This document shows positions 1 to 12,699 of a stretch of 64,000 bases of DNA, one piece after another. The stretch's first letter is position 1, and each line of letters opens with the position of its first letter. The position numbers were made by a program, and so were the translations under genes. Source of the DNA: Vicia villosa (taxonomy: Eukaryota; Streptophyta; Magnoliopsida; Fabales; Fabaceae); NCBI RefSeq assembly GCF_029867415.1, contig NW_026705147.1, positions 682,001 to 746,000 on the forward strand, written 5' to 3'. A model generated the notes under the pieces. The model was not told where the DNA came from. It did not search any database and saw only the letters and a program-made list of their open reading frames with translations.

Positions 1-1059
1 TTTGTTCTTGAATTTCAGGAACGTGTACGCTCCCTCCCTCTAATCTTCTCCTCTGTGTGTGTGTGTTTCGCAGGTAACGAAGAGGAAGAACGTTTGTATT
101 CGCGGCGGCGCAAAGTGCTTTCTTTCCAGCAACAAATCCCCCCTTCTGTTTTTTTTCTTTTAGTTTTTATAGTGTTAGGGCTTTGATTCAATTTAGGAAC
201 AAATAGATTCGATTTGTATTCTTGTTGATTTGATTCATAATATTGAGATTGATTGTAATATTTGATTGATAATAAAAATCTAATTTCTCATTATGTTATC
301 ATTTGATTCCTTTTTCTGTGTAAGATTTGATTAGATTAGGTTGAAGATTGATTCTGATTTCTGGGCTTGGACCGAGTGTTTAGGGTTTTGTTGTGGATGG
401 TGGTGGGGCGGCGCCGCTGCTAGCTGAAGATGACGATGAACAGGGTTTTGAAACCCTAGTTGACCTTTGGTCAACTCTGATTAATAAAACTAATTTGAAT
501 AATACAAACATAATACTAAATTAAATTAAGTTAATTAATTAATTACTAGCTCAATAAAATTATTCGAAAGATGTAAATTAATTAAAAAGAAAGTTTTTTT
601 TTTTAAAAAAAAAATAACGTGGACTTTTCAAACAAATATATACATTTATTCTATTTTTTACAAAACTAATTATTTAGTTAATAAGAACACTAACATACTA
701 ATAATAATAATAATAATTAACAATAATAATGAGAAAGAATACTAATCATAATATATTAAACAAATGATTAAATCATAATTTTTTGCAAATAATATAAAAG
801 GATAATATTAATTTTCAAATAACCAACTAAAAAACATGATTAATTGATTAAAACCTTAAAATAAGACAAAAGGGCTAAAAACAAATTGGATTCAAAAAGT
901 TTTACTATCCACACCCTCATTTTATTTTAACCGATCTATAAGAGGATTTTATAAAAGATCAGGTTTAACAATAGATATGTTAAACCTCACAGCTCTTAAT
1001 TTTAACATCCTTAATAAATTAAAACGGGAATTGTATCGGGTAAATTTTAGGGTATGACA
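1..1059 (-). repeat. 3' LTR (partial) of the Ogre derivative
   Basis: Direct repeat of 8649-9739, reading on the minus strand from TGTCATACCC at 1059. The rest of this LTR is outside the window. It differs from the other copy by scattered substitutions and a much shorter AAT microsatellite (about 5 units near 700, against about 19 near 9341-9397), so the two LTRs have diverged only modestly. Confidence 0.85.
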
Positions 1060-1072
1060 GCTGCCCCTATTT
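1060..1072 (-). other. Polypurine tract of the Ogre derivative
   Basis: Immediately inside the 3' LTR the minus strand reads AAATAGGGGCAGC and then TGTCATACCC. A purine-rich tract abutting the LTR start is where plus-strand DNA synthesis is primed, and this form is typical of Ogre elements. Confidence 0.75.
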
Positions 1073-1599
1073 AATTATCTTGGATTGAATGGCGTGAGAA
1101 TACGCAGGTCTCACGCTTTTCGGATCGAAGAGTTATTAAATAATGGAAGACCCCTAAATTTACCTTGTACTCGAGTGTGAGAAAAAAGAATTGTCCTGCT
1201 AAAGCCTGAGTCTTACATAGCGAGGACTCACAGTCAATTGTGTGATCAGCTTGCTATATTACTAGCAAGCTTTCTTAGTTTATGAACCTCACTTACTATA
1301 GTTCTAGTAAGTCTTCATGGTTTGTATAACCCCAAAAAGATCACTTGCTATAGTTCTAGCAAGCTCACCTGCACTAATAGGCATCACTTGCCCTGGTTCG
1401 GACAAGTTTACCTGTATAGAGGATTGTTTTGTAAATGCGTATGCATCATGCGTATGCCTATGATCCTGTTGTTTGTACAATGCAAATGTATGCATGTTCA
1501 CATATGTAAATGATGCGTGTGCGCGAATGGGTATGTATGATAGTGCTTATGTATAATGCTTATGCGTATGTATATGTTTTATGAGTGAAATGAACAGTA

Positions 1600-2055
1600 A
1601 GGTTGCTATCATCGGTAAGGTTACCGGGATACGTCAATCAGGCGATTGGAAAATAAACACTCGGTAGGGTTACTGGCATCGGTAAGGTTACCGGAAAGCA
1701 TCAATTAGGTGATTGGAAAGATATCTCAGTAAGGTTACTGGCATCGGTAAGGTTACCGGAAAACATCAATCAGGTGATTGGAAAGAATATCTCAGTAAGG
1801 TTACTGGCATCGGTAAGGTTACCAGAAAACATCAATCAAGTGATTGGAAAGAAAATCTCAGTAAGGTTACTGGCATCGGTAAGGTTACCGGAAAACATCA
1901 ATCAGGTGATTGGAAAGAATATCTCAATAAGGTTACTGGCATCGGTAAGGTTACCGAGAAACATCAATCAGGTGATTGGAAAGAATGTCTCAGTAAGGTT
2001 ACTGGCATCGGTAGGGTTACCGGAAAACATCAAATTGTATGGTTTAGGGGATGAA
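1600..2055. repeat. 66-bp tandem repeat array in the 3' region of the Ogre derivative
   Basis: The phrase CTCAGTAAGGTTACTGGCAT starts at 1725 and recurs at 1791, 1857, 1923 and 1989, an exact 66-bp step, with decayed units on both sides. Each unit contains an inverted motif GGTAAGGTTACC. Because 66 is 22 codons, two plus-strand frames stay open across the array; these are artefacts, not genes. Ogre 3' untranslated regions are known to be hypervariable and to seed satellite DNA in legumes, and this array sits in that position. Confidence 0.9.
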
Positions 2056-2072
2056 CAATCAGTGAGATTGCT

Positions 2073-4495
2073 GACAACGGTAAGGTTACCGGGAAGCAGG
2101 CGAATAGTATGGTACTTGTATTGGTTTTTAGAAAAGATTTGTATTTGAGGGGATAAAATGACATAAGGTCGAGCAAGTTTGCAGAAAGCACCAATCAAGA
2201 ATAAATGATTTAAGGAAGAGATGTGAGGAATACCGCTCGGGATACCTGAGGAAGAAAGAGTTCTTTTGGAGAAGTTACACCGGCCTAACTGGGGAAGTAA
2301 AGGGTGCTTGACAAAACTCTAATCTGACTTATGCTTTGATGCATGTTTGAATCCTTTTTTAGGGTAATGCTCTACCTAAATGAAAATGCTATGCGTTTTA
2401 GGAGGATGCAATGCGATATGCAATGATATCTATCAGGAGCTCAAAGGATGAAGTCTTCTGACTGTTGAGGAACGCCAACCATCTGGATTTAAATCTTGAT
2501 TCTTGCTGAGGATAAAGATCATGACTTCCCGACATTCTCTTCGTATACACAAGTTGTTTAGCCTGTGCCTGAACTTAACTGGATCAAATAGTTGAAGAGG
2601 AGGAGATGCCCCTGCCTATTGTCTAGCCCCAGTCTGCAGGGCTTTTGAAGAGATCGCCTCGAGAGGATTTTCAGAGATTTGTGCCATCGAGATAGAATGC
2701 CCCAGTGTCGTGAACTATGGAATAGTGCCCCTGACCAATCACAGTTTAGAGATGGTTTCGGCCACGCTTGAGTAGCAGCCCCTGATTACTCAATACTTTG
2801 AGACATTCTTCGAACCTTGAGTGATTGCCCCATTTTTGGATTTGTAAAAGATATGCCCCTAAGTGTTATTGCTTTGAGACTCGACCCAAGTAGATTGGAT
2901 CTTAGGGTGGATGCCCCTAGTTAATAGGATCTTTGTATACCCCTGTGATCATTGGGATTCTGCCCCTGGTTAGGAGAACCCCCTGGACGTGGTTCCCCCA
3001 TTCCAGAGTCTTTATTAGAAATGATAGCCTCTGCATTCTCACTCAGCGGAGTATTCAACTGCTTCTCTGCTCCTTAGGGTAATCCACTTTGAGATATTTT
3101 TGCCCCCAACTTGACGGAGTTATGAAGACAACTTGTTCTTGGGGAAGATACACCTTTTTATCAGAAATTCATTATGGGATCTTCTTGGATGTCATGCACT
3201 CGTTCATATGCCAAGGATGTTTATTATGAGAATGATAATTCTAATGCAAAGTTTATGTTTGTCTTGAAATTTCTTTAAAGAAAAATTTATTGAAATGATG
3301 TCGTAACATCGATTTTTTTTTGGAAAGGTGGTATGATACCAACTCAAAAGTTTCAGCAAGCCTCGTAGGAGTCAGATTACCGTACTCTCGTTTAGTATGC
3401 TTTCGAATAAACCCTACCTCAATTAGGACTTTTGAAGGTTGTAACGTGGCCGTGGTTCGCGGTTTAAGAAAGAAGGACTTAAGGCTAAAAAATATTTGGT
3501 GCCCACCCATTCTCCGTGATGTTCTCCGATCCTAAGTTCAATTAACTCGACATAAGCGTTCATCCCTCCGAAGGAATTTTGGTATGGTTGAGGAATCAAT
3601 GAGGCTTTTCGGACATGGTAGTCGCTCACCTTTTCTTCTTTGAACTTGTAGTCACACGACTTTGTCCTCGCCTAACAATTTTATCATTATTTTTTTTCTT
3701 TGCCTTTCACTTTTTTTTCCACCATTTTCATCATTTCCCCCCCCCCTTTTCTATATATATATATATATATTTTTTACAAGTCGTGTGACATTGCATTGTC
3801 TTTGATTTGCTGGAAGTGATTGCGACTATCTCATTTCATGATTGATGGAGAATTGCCGTTGTGGCATTGTCATATTTTGACCTCTTGAAGAATGAAGGAT
3901 ACACATTGTGGTTTTGACATTCCTCAACCTTTTGATAGATAACCATTGTTGTATCCTTAGCTGCTTACCCTTAATGAGTTTTAAACACTCGGTTAGATTA
4001 ATCGAACACTACCCTGCCCCTGGGTTAAAATGAAGGTTTTTTTCTAAATAGAAACGAAACTTCTACTTCAAGGCTCAAAGGGGTTAACGAGGGTCTATCT
4101 CCCTTATATCTCCGGTGTTTGGGGATTTAAAACAATGCCTGTACATCATCAGCAAGGTTTTATTCAAAAGTGCACCGTTTGAAATTCTTGGTATCACACT
4201 CCTCATCCTCCCTCCAGAGTTACTTGCTTCTTTTTTTTATTTACAAGAGTTGAGTACAACAAGAAAAATAAAAGCAAATGGATTGTTTCAAGACAAAATA
4301 TTCAATGTATTATGATTATTATTCAAAAACAAACAAGTTTTGCATACGAGAAAGTGCTGAACGAAACAAGAAAATTACAAATGAGAATGCAGAATGAAAC
4401 ACAGATTTCCAACATTGAAGAGACTTGACTCGTTCGGATCTATTGCTTCAAAAGGTACATCTTGCAATCTCGACCTCTACTCAGGCGTGGGAAAT
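2073..4495 (-). other. Non-coding 3' region of the Ogre derivative (no gene seen)
   Basis: No coding similarity is recognised on either strand. Between about 2606 and 3110 the minus strand carries roughly a dozen short G-rich purine runs of the form AGGGGCA, each like the PPT at 1060. A short TA microsatellite lies near 3751-3770. The pol genes of a complete Ogre should occupy this side of gag and are absent. Confidence 0.6.
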
Positions 4496-5959
4496 TCAAT
4501 TTATGCGCAAATCGTTTGGCGTGAAGCAGATTGCCTTGGAATCAATGAGGTTTTGAACTGTGCCTCTGAATATATTGCAATCTTCAATCGAATGGCCAGG
4601 TGCCCCGGAATGGAACTCACAGTAGGCGTTGGGATCATATCCTTCAGGATAAAGAAAAGGAGGAGGCCCAAGCTGTTTTAATTCCACTAAATAATTTCGG
4701 AGTAAATGAGAGAGCAACTGACTATGAGGCATTGGGATTGGTTCATGTACCCTTCTTGGCCTTCTCAGATTCTGCCCACGACGGTTTTGTTTATATCTTT
4801 GTTGTTGTTGCGGGGCATACTTAATTGATTGATTATATAGAACAGGCTCTTGTTGCACCAATTGAACTGGTGGCTGGCTAATAGTTGCAACACAGATTTG
4901 TGGAGCATCCTGATCAGGAATAATTTCTGTCATCTGATAGCAAGAGATATGAACTGGAGAATAAGCATGATCTTTCTCTTCAACTTCGGAAATTGTACTT
5001 GTTTCTTCACCATCCTGCTCTAGGAATTCAAAATTAGTAGCAGCATTCTGAATCTTACCAGTCATAAGACCATGCTCAATTCTTTCTCCTATGACAACCA
5101 AAGTTGAGAATTCAGAAGCGGCACATCCAACCATCCGATTCAGATAGGGGTCATGTAAAGTGTCCATGAACATGTCTATAAGTTCTCGTTCCAAAAGGGG
5201 AGGTTGAACTCTGGCAGCTAGCTCCCTTCATCTTTATGCATATTCTCTAAAGGATTCGTCAACCTTCTGAGTCAAGCCCTGAAGTTGAATTCTAGTACGA
5301 GCCAAATCAATGTTATGCTTGTAATGCTTGAAAAAGGCTTTGGCTAGATCTTTCCAAGTTTGGATGTTGGTCCTTTCAAGCTGGGTATACCATTCAAGAG
5401 ATGCCCCACTAAGGCTATCCTGAAATAAGTGCATCAGAAGTTTATCATTTTCTGCATAAGGAGCCATCTTGTTGCAAAATGCCTTGATGTGTGTTATTGG
5501 GTAAGTGGTACCCTTGTACTTCTCAAAGTTGGGGACATTGAACTTAGGAGGAATCTTGATATCAGGCACCAGGCATAAACTAGAAGCATCCAAACCAAGG
5601 CAATCCCGATCCTCAACAGCTTTCAATCTCTTATCCAAAAGACGAAGCTTACCCTCATCTTCATCCATTGGAAACTTAAAGGTATCATATGACGAAACAG
5701 AAAGATTTTCACGGTGCAGAGCCTCGTTGACGGGAACTTGCATAGTGTTTCTAACATTATGATTCAAAGGGACCTCTTGGGTAGGATAGACGACTTTTCG
5801 ATGAACGCCACTTGGATCAACAGTAACATTCGGTCTCTGAACAGGCTGCCTTAACTCTCCTTGTCCACGGGTAACGGTTTGGATAGCTTCCAAAAATTGA
5901 CCCATAGTAGTCCCTATCTGAGCCCAAATCTCTGCCATGTCTGTCTGAATTTGTTCCAT
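4496..5959 (-). pseudogene. gag: Ogre-type Gag polyprotein with two in-frame stops
   Basis: This is the capsid/nucleocapsid precursor of the element. One minus-strand frame runs from the ATG at 5959 (MEQIQTDMAEIWAQIG) to 4496. It includes a retrotransposon gag (capsid) region around FEKYKGTTYP and SGASLEWYTQL, and ends in the legume Ogre-like block LKQLGPPPFLYPEGYDPNA with an FHSGAPGHSIEDC zinc-knuckle-like motif. Two stops interrupt it close together at 5236-5234 (TAA) and 5230-5228 (TGA); the frame does not shift across them. Both sit where related Gag proteins have Gln and Trp, so each is explained by a single C-to-T or G-to-A transition. The frame stays open upstream to 6013, so an earlier start is possible. 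It is not functional as it stands. Confidence 0.85.
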
Positions 5960-6013
5960 AACCAACCTCGAATGTCGGGAAATCAATTTTGCAGTCTCTG
6001 ATTCCAAATACAA

Positions 6014-7122
6014 GTTAAAATGCGAATGAGCTCCTTGTAGAAATGCATGTCATGTATGAATGATAAACTCATATAATGCAATGGTATACGAATATATTTT
6101 ATTTTATAGTTTTTTTTTTCATGCAATGCAATGTGGCATAGAGTGGGGATTACTACAAGGATGCCTCACACATTTTAAGGGATAAACCCAAGGAAACCCC
6201 TTAAGGGCTGTGGATAATGATAGATAGATGGAAATCCCTACAGGCTAGGGACTATGACACAATATAGGAAATCCCCACAGGCTAGCGAACGCGTAGGAGC
6301 GAACACATGATAACCGTTCAAGACAGTCACCAGATCTCATGGCCATCGAGAGGCCAATCGACGTGCATTAATGGGGATGTCCTTCGTGGGAAGGACGTGG
6401 TCTATGGAAATAGAATCCCTACAGGCTAGGGAACGCGTAGAAAAACCTGCAAAATTGAAATGCATATATTCGTAGTATATAAATTGCACACATATAATAA
6501 GCACATAAGCACATAAGCCCTAGGTTCATAGGTTCGACGTAACGGCTTAGGGTGCCTACCCTTCCCATTGGTATGTTCTAGAAGGTCTCATGGGGTCGTT
6601 CGTAGCCGCCGAGACTTTTTGTCTCTTTGAATTTTAGAACAACTCATTTATCCATGAGGTTCGAGTTTTAGGGGTAGGTTCCCAGAGAGATCAGCCAAAT
6701 ACCAAGTCCTGTCCTCAACAAAGTCGAGCTTCGTATCAGACATTTCCGGATATTCAACCCACTCTGTGTGGGATTATCCATAAGACTCGTAGGCGATTCA
6801 AGTCTCCTCTGGTCTTAAGGATAATCCCCACGCTTAGGTTTAACAACAATTTATATATCCCAAAAGATGCAATAAAATAACAAATATTTAAATAAAGAAA
6901 TATTTAATTAAATTGCAATAAATAAATGAATTGCTATGAAAAAATAAAATTGAAAATAAATAAATAAATCAGTAAATAAATAAAATTTAAATATTTATTA
7001 AAAACCATAAACCCTAATCAGAAACCCTAATTTTGGCAAATTAGCCAAATCCGAAAAATTTGCCAAAAACCTAAACCCTACCAAAACCTATAGGAGCATA
7101 ATAATTCACCATTTTTTAGTTA
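6014..7122 (-). other. 5' leader of the Ogre derivative (no gene seen)
   Basis: About 1.1 kb between the PBS and gag. It contains short internal repeats (for example the phrase ATCCCTACAGGCTAGG near 6226 and 6415) and an A-rich stretch around 6860-7100. No extra ORF upstream of gag is recognised, although some Ogre elements have one. Confidence 0.5.
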
Positions 7123-7140
7123 TCCCCAGCAGAGTCGCCA
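7123..7140 (-). other. Primer binding site
   Basis: The minus strand reads TGGCGACTCTGCTGGGGA, the conserved PBS-type sequence of Ogre-like legume elements, which I recall as matching the 3' end of a tRNA-Arg. It fixes the inner end of the 5' LTR at about 7153 (minus-strand ...CA). Confidence 0.75.
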
Positions 7141-7152
7141 GCTATAGCAACC

Positions 7153-9339
7153 TGCCCTAAAAATATGATTCTAGAGTCGCCACCTATTCTACTAGGGCGA
7201 ATAGGAAACCCTACGCAGCTAAGAGATCGGGGTAAGATTATTATAATCAGGTCGAGGGAAGGTGTTAGGCACCCTCAACCCTTTCCTATGACTTTGAATC
7301 TAATGGTCAAGTTTTATGGCTAACATAAAGAAAGGTGACAGAAAGTTATATAGGGTGAATGGCAAGATTTGAACCTGATTAGAATTTTGAGGAAGGGGAC
7401 TCGCCTTGGTTATCCAAGTGCCTACGTATCTCCTTAGGGAGAATCAGAGTCAACGTAGTTCGAGCACAGGATTGTACGCCTTAGAATTAGAATTAGAATT
7501 TGATATGGTTTGAAATTGTTTTAAAGGCTTTTTGAGTGGCCTATCGTAGTTTTGAATTTGATTTGAAGATGAAAGTGGTTTGAAGTTTGGCGTACAACCC
7601 TGATTTGATATGTCACCGTTAGATGCGATGATCAATAAATTTGATCATTATAGTTAACAGATTGTGGGGTATCGCTGGTTACTCTGACCGATATCTTCGA
7701 TCGTCGTGGGCAGCAAATTAAATGTATTTTAAAATTTGTAATCAAGTTGTGGGTTTTATTATTTTATCTCTCGTCATTGCGACTAATAGATTTAGTCGGG
7801 TCGAGGAGAGAATTAAATCAGAATTAATTAAATTTATATTAACAAATAAATTAAATTGATCAAAATTATTTCTCGCCTACTGCGACTAATAGGTATAGTC
7901 GGTTCGGGGAGAAAATTAGATTAGATCATCAAAAGAAAACAAACAATTAAACAATTAAAATTTCACAAAATTAATTAATTAAGTTTTATTTTTTAGTTTT
8001 GTATAGGGGGTGCATTTTGTGTTTGGGAGCAATTTAAGGGGTGTGTAAGTAACAAAGGGCTGAGCCCACTAGGATTTGGTCCGTCTGGACTGTGTGTAAT
8101 GAAGGTGTATGTTGTTAGGGTACGCATGCAGGATCTAGACCATTCGTTCTAATCGGATGGCGTGCATGCCCTTTTGATCGAAGGAGCATGGAATGGATGC
8201 GGCATGAGATCACCGTCTCAACGCCTGCCAAGTGGCCATAGAGAGGCCACATGGCGTTCATCCGGGCGTGTCTGGGACGTGATATCTGGTTGTCCCTCAT
8301 TCCGACTCTCATTTTTCCATTTTTTTTCTCTCTCTAATCCTCCCCTCTCTCTTTCGCTCTCATCCCTCTCCTCCTTACAAACCCAGAAATTCACCGTAGA
8401 ACACCCTGAAGACCACCACCCAACCACCACAAATCCCAGAAACCACCGCATGAACCCAGGTTTCCGGTTGATATTCAACCGGAACCTTCAAACCTTCAAC
8501 GCAACCAAGCCCAGAAACCCCAAAGAACACGAACCCTAACCCCTAACCTATGAATCTAAACCGTAATCAAATCCAGATTCAAACATAAACGACTTACAGA
8601 CACGCGATCAAACAAAAAAAACCTAAGCTAAGTTCGATTATATTACCTTTTGTTCTTGAATTTCAGGAACGTGTACGCTCCCTCCCTCTAATCTTCTCCT
8701 CTGTGTGTGTGTTTCGCAGGTAACGAAGAGGAAGAACGTTTGTATTCGCGGCGGCGCAAAGTGCTTTCTTTCCAGCAACAAATCCCCCCTTCTGTTTTTT
8801 TCTTTTAGTTTTTATAGTGTTAGGGCTTTGATTCAATTTAGGAACAAATAGATTCGATTTGTATTCTTGTTGATTTGATTCATAATATTGAGATTGATTG
8901 TAATATTTGATTGATAATAAAAATCTAATTTCTCATTAAGTTATCATTTGATTCCTTTTTCTGTTGAAGATTTGATTAGATTAGGTTGAAGATTGATTCT
9001 GATTTCTGGGCTTGGACCGAATGTTTAGGATTTTGTTGTGGATGGTGGTTGGACGGCGCCGCTGCTAGCTGAAGATGACGATGAACAGGGTTTTGAAACC
9101 CTAGTTGACCTTTGGTCAACTCTGATTAATAAAACTAATTTGAATAATACAAACATAATACTAAATTAAATTAAGTTAGTTAATTAATTACTAGCTCAAT
9201 AAAATTATTCGAAAGATGTAAATTAATTAAAAAGAAAGTTTTTTTTTTAAAAAAATAACGTGGGCTTTTCAAACAAATATATACATTTATTCTATTTTTT
9301 ACAAAACTAATTATTTAGTTAATAAGAACACTAACATAC

Positions 9340-9397
<58 letters not shown>

Positions 9398-9739
9398 TAA
9401 CAATAATAATGAGAAAGAATACTAATCATAATATATTAAAGAAATGATTAAATCATAAATTTTTGCAAATAATATAAAAGGATAATATTAATATTCAAAT
9501 AACCAACTAAAAAACATGATTAATTGATCAAAACCTTAAAATAAGACAAATGGGCTAAAAACAAATTGGATTCAAAAAGTTTTGCTATCCACACCCTCAT
9601 TTTATTTTAATCGATCTATAAGAGGATTTTATAAAAGATCAGGTTTAATAATAGATATGTTAAACCTCACAGCTCTTAATTTTAACATCCTTAATAAATT
9701 AAAACGGGAATTGTATCGGGTAAATTTTAGGGTATGACA
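7153..9739 (-). repeat. 5' LTR of the Ogre derivative
   Basis: On the minus strand it starts TGTCATACCC at 9739. Positions 8649-9739 are confirmed by the second copy at 1-1059. The inner end at about 7153 is inferred from the nearby PBS and a CA dinucleotide, because the matching part of the other LTR is outside the window. Inferred length is about 2.6 kb. The open frames at 8115-8539 lie in a C/T-rich stretch of this LTR and show no protein similarity. Confidence 0.75.
9341..9397. repeat. AAT microsatellite inside the LTR
   Basis: About 19 AAT units, against about 5 at the matching site near 700 in the other LTR. The expansion happened after insertion. Confidence 0.95.
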
Positions 9740-10000
9740 CATACCGATGACATATCTGTAGTCTGTCAGCGTATTATGGAGATGGAGAGATCAGACATAA
9801 AGACTTAACTCTTTAAGGATGGGAGTCCCCAGTTGTCCCTCGTGGAAGGCATGATTGCTGAGACACAAAATATCTTGCACTATAGGTGGAGGAGAAGGCG
9901 GGAAGTTAGACATATCCATTCAATTTTTGTTTGGTTGTAATTAGGTAAAAATGTAATTATCTCCCTACATTTTCTATTGATGAGAATTTAATCCTCACAC
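9740..10000 (+). other. Unidentified coding-like remnant
   Basis: Just outside the Ogre LTR, one plus-strand frame gives protein-like stretches such as TDDISVVCQRIMEMERSD, and shortly after KDGSPQLSLVEGMIAE, ending at a stop near 9947. The style resembles C-terminal parts of plant mobile-domain transposon proteins, but I cannot assign it firmly. Confidence 0.25.
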
Positions 10001-10749
10001 TATGATTTTTCATAAGTGTTATGCTTAAATTGCATGTTTTATTTAAATTAATAGATTTGTTGCTTTGGATACTCGGTGTTACTTTTCATTATTTCTTTTC
10101 ATGTAGTTTTTTATTTCTTTGCTTTCAAGATATTCATCTACCATATAAGAAAACAATATGCTCTGGAAATATCTACAATACCCTTTTTGTTTTTAACTCA
10201 AATTTTGATTTTTTGAGGGTAATTCATGTCTTCAAATTTTTGGCTGAATCCCATTTAATGCTCTGCAGTCTTAATTATTTTGATTGGGAGAAACTAATGA
10301 TATGCTCATTGGTAATCAAAGTTTTTCCACAATCTATGTGAAAACTTTTCAAATTTGGCCCATGTGCTTTGGAGGGGAAATAATGTTTGCCATTACCAAT
10401 GCTTGCAAAGGCTTCCATCTTCCACACTATAAATCAAACATCCATAGACTATTGTTTATGTTGATTTCAAATCACTCCCTGAAAACGTCTTGGTTTCCCA
10501 TCATCTCTCTCAAGTTTTCCTTCATCTGTTTCTCCCTTCTTCTTGCAAACAACTCTCTTTTGTGCACAAACTTTTCTTTGTTTTTTTTCTATTTTGGTTG
10601 GACCACCAGTTCGATTCCACCATTCGTATTTTGCCACACATATCGTTATTTGCCTCAAGGTATGTTCAATTTTGAAGATTTAGGGTTTATATGTTTTGTT
10701 GATCGGGGTTTTTCTTACGGTGTTGATTTTTTGAACTGTGTTATTTCAG
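10001..10749 (+). other. Non-coding stretch with a promoter/leader look
   Basis: No coding similarity. A possible TATA motif (CACTATAAATC) near 10425 is followed by a C/T-rich leader, a consensus-like 5' splice site CAAGGTATGT near 10658 and a matching acceptor TTATTTCAG at 10741-10749. It looks like an untranslated first exon and intron captured with the BAH fragment that follows. The open frames here are not supported as genes. Confidence 0.35.
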
Positions 10750-10864
10750 GTTGAAGATGATAAACCAAATTATATTGCAAGGATTGTCGAGTTCTTAGAA
10801 TCTGAAGACAAAGATCTTTTTTTGCCGTTCAATGGTTTTATAGAACCGAAGATATTATATGATT
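10750..10864 (+). pseudogene. BAH-domain exon fragment, chromomethylase-like
   Basis: After an acceptor site (TTATTTCAG) the frame reads EDDKPNYIARIVEFLES, then, after a 1-base loss in the T-run at about 10815, VQWFYRTEDII in the next frame. The order (DKPNYIARIVEFFE followed by QWFYRAEDT) is the signature of the BAH domain in plant chromomethylases (CMT, CHG DNA methyltransferases). Only this one exon is present. The frameshift and the lack of any methyltransferase domain make it a fragment, not a gene. Other BAH proteins share part of this motif, so the CMT assignment is likely but not certain. Confidence 0.6.
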
Positions 10865-10995
10865 TTTTTAAACTAATTTTGTGTGTGACTATTTATATTT
10901 TTAGGGTCATGTTTGATTTTGCATATTTGGATGTGTGCAGTAGTAATTAAACGAGATATGAATGTTGATTATTGATTTTTATTTGTTTTAGTTGA

Positions 10996-11170
10996 CCTCA
11001 TACGTGGCATATGCAGGCCAGGAGGAAATGTTGTAGGGTTTTTCTGCATGTTGGTCCTACTAATAGTGGGATAACACATCAAGCTTTGAAGCAACTTCAG
11101 TATTTTAGAAGAGCTATCATGTCTATTATGAAGGTTTTCTACGTGAAATGTATGAATACGTAGAAATTCC
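10996..11170 (+). pseudogene. SUV3-like RNA helicase fragment (dead Walker A)
   Basis: The frame PHTWHMQARRKCCRVFLHVG followed by PTNSGITHQALKQL matches the start of the helicase core of plant organellar SUV3-type DExH RNA helicases (PHTWYP, then HVGPTNSGKT). It lies after an acceptor-like TTTGTTTTAG at 10990. The Walker A lysine is replaced by isoleucine (codon ATA), which would abolish ATP binding, and the similarity fades after about 11130. With the BAH fragment 130 bp upstream, this is a captured piece rather than a decayed resident gene. Confidence 0.65.
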
Positions 11171-12185
11171 CTGTAAAAGAAATGGATATGAGTACAAAAC
11201 AGTTTGAAAGAAAACATGGGTGTATTTGTTAAACTTTCATTTTCGTATTTTTGAGAATTATGATTCATTAATTTTTGTAGATGCTATGAATGTTTAATTG
11301 TCTTCTTAAATCATTGGAGTTAGCGGTGGAATGCGAATTAATCCATTTGTGACTCAAGTCTTTGTTAATCATTTCATCTTAGGAATGAAGCTTTTATATG
11401 CAGTTCTGAGACCAAGGATCTAAACCAATGTTCTAACTTCTCTGTATTGCAATGGTGCTACTTGATTCAATATGTTACAATGAAATATGTGGGTTTGAGA
11501 ATTAGTTTTTTATATTGAGCTTTCCATAAAGTATCAAACATGAATGTAGTTCTATTTTGAAACTGTGTTGGCTAAGAAATTTAACAAACATAAAATTGCT
11601 TGTAGGTGACTTTGGTGTTGTTGCCATAATCCCTAGAAGAATGGATATCAATTATCTGGACAATTGGGAAAATGAAAATTATTTGTAGCCTTTGAATTTA
11701 ATGTAAGATTTGTCGCGTTATAAGCATTGTTGTTGCGGCATTACAATTGTGATTACTTCCATTGCGATGTTACAATTGCGGTTACAGTGTTTCTTTCAAT
11801 AGGACATATTAGATGAAACATGACATATCCAATGAAAATGTGGTGCTTATTTAGAAAGATAATTAGTAAATTGAAAGAACAGAAGGACATGCTTGTGCTA
11901 AAGTACGCGATATATTTTAAATTTCATTCAACGAATAACAGTAATCTATCTATCAACACATGATCTATCTTTCCACAGGTTTACAACTTGGAAATTTATT
12001 TCAATACAACTTGCAAATTTCTTTTAACGAATGTTTACAGCTTGCAAATTTCTTTCAACGAGAATAAATTTCTTTTAATTTCTTTTAATGAATGTTTACA
12101 TCTTACAAATTTTTAACATACACCATATCAAAAAACATACCACTTCAAAAGAGACAATAAGAAAATTGATAGAAGAAAATGAAGG
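11171..12185. other. AT-rich stretch, nothing recognised
   Basis: No coding or RNA gene is seen. Short local duplications occur, such as repeated TTTACA(A/T)CTTGCAAATTTC phrases around 11980-12110. Confidence 0.4.
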
Positions 12186-12193
12186 GCTACAGT

Positions 12194-12685
<492 letters not shown>

Positions 12686-12699
12686 GCTACAGTCAATAG

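Larger units (their letters stand above)
1..9739 (-). mobile_element. Ogre-derived, gag-only (non-autonomous) LTR retrotransposon, 3' end off the window
   Basis: Positions 1-1059 and 8649-9739 are near-identical direct repeats. Read on the minus strand both begin TGTCATACCC, the hallmark start of Ogre (Tat-lineage Ty3/gypsy) LTRs. The internal part, 7140 down to 1060, has a PBS, a leader, one gag frame and a long non-coding 3' part that includes a 66-bp tandem array. I see no protease, reverse transcriptase, RNase H or integrase, so the copy could only have moved in trans. This resembles the published TR-GAG class of LTR elements that keep only gag. The target duplication cannot be checked because the distal end of the 3' LTR lies before position 1. 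Confidence 0.85.

Noticed and set aside
1713..2148. Two overlapping plus-strand repeat-protein frames
   Set aside because: They arise from the 66-bp array, whose period is a multiple of three and lacks stops.
8115..8539. Open frames on both strands in the Ogre LTR
   Set aside because: C/T-rich LTR sequence with no protein similarity and mutual overlap on opposite strands.
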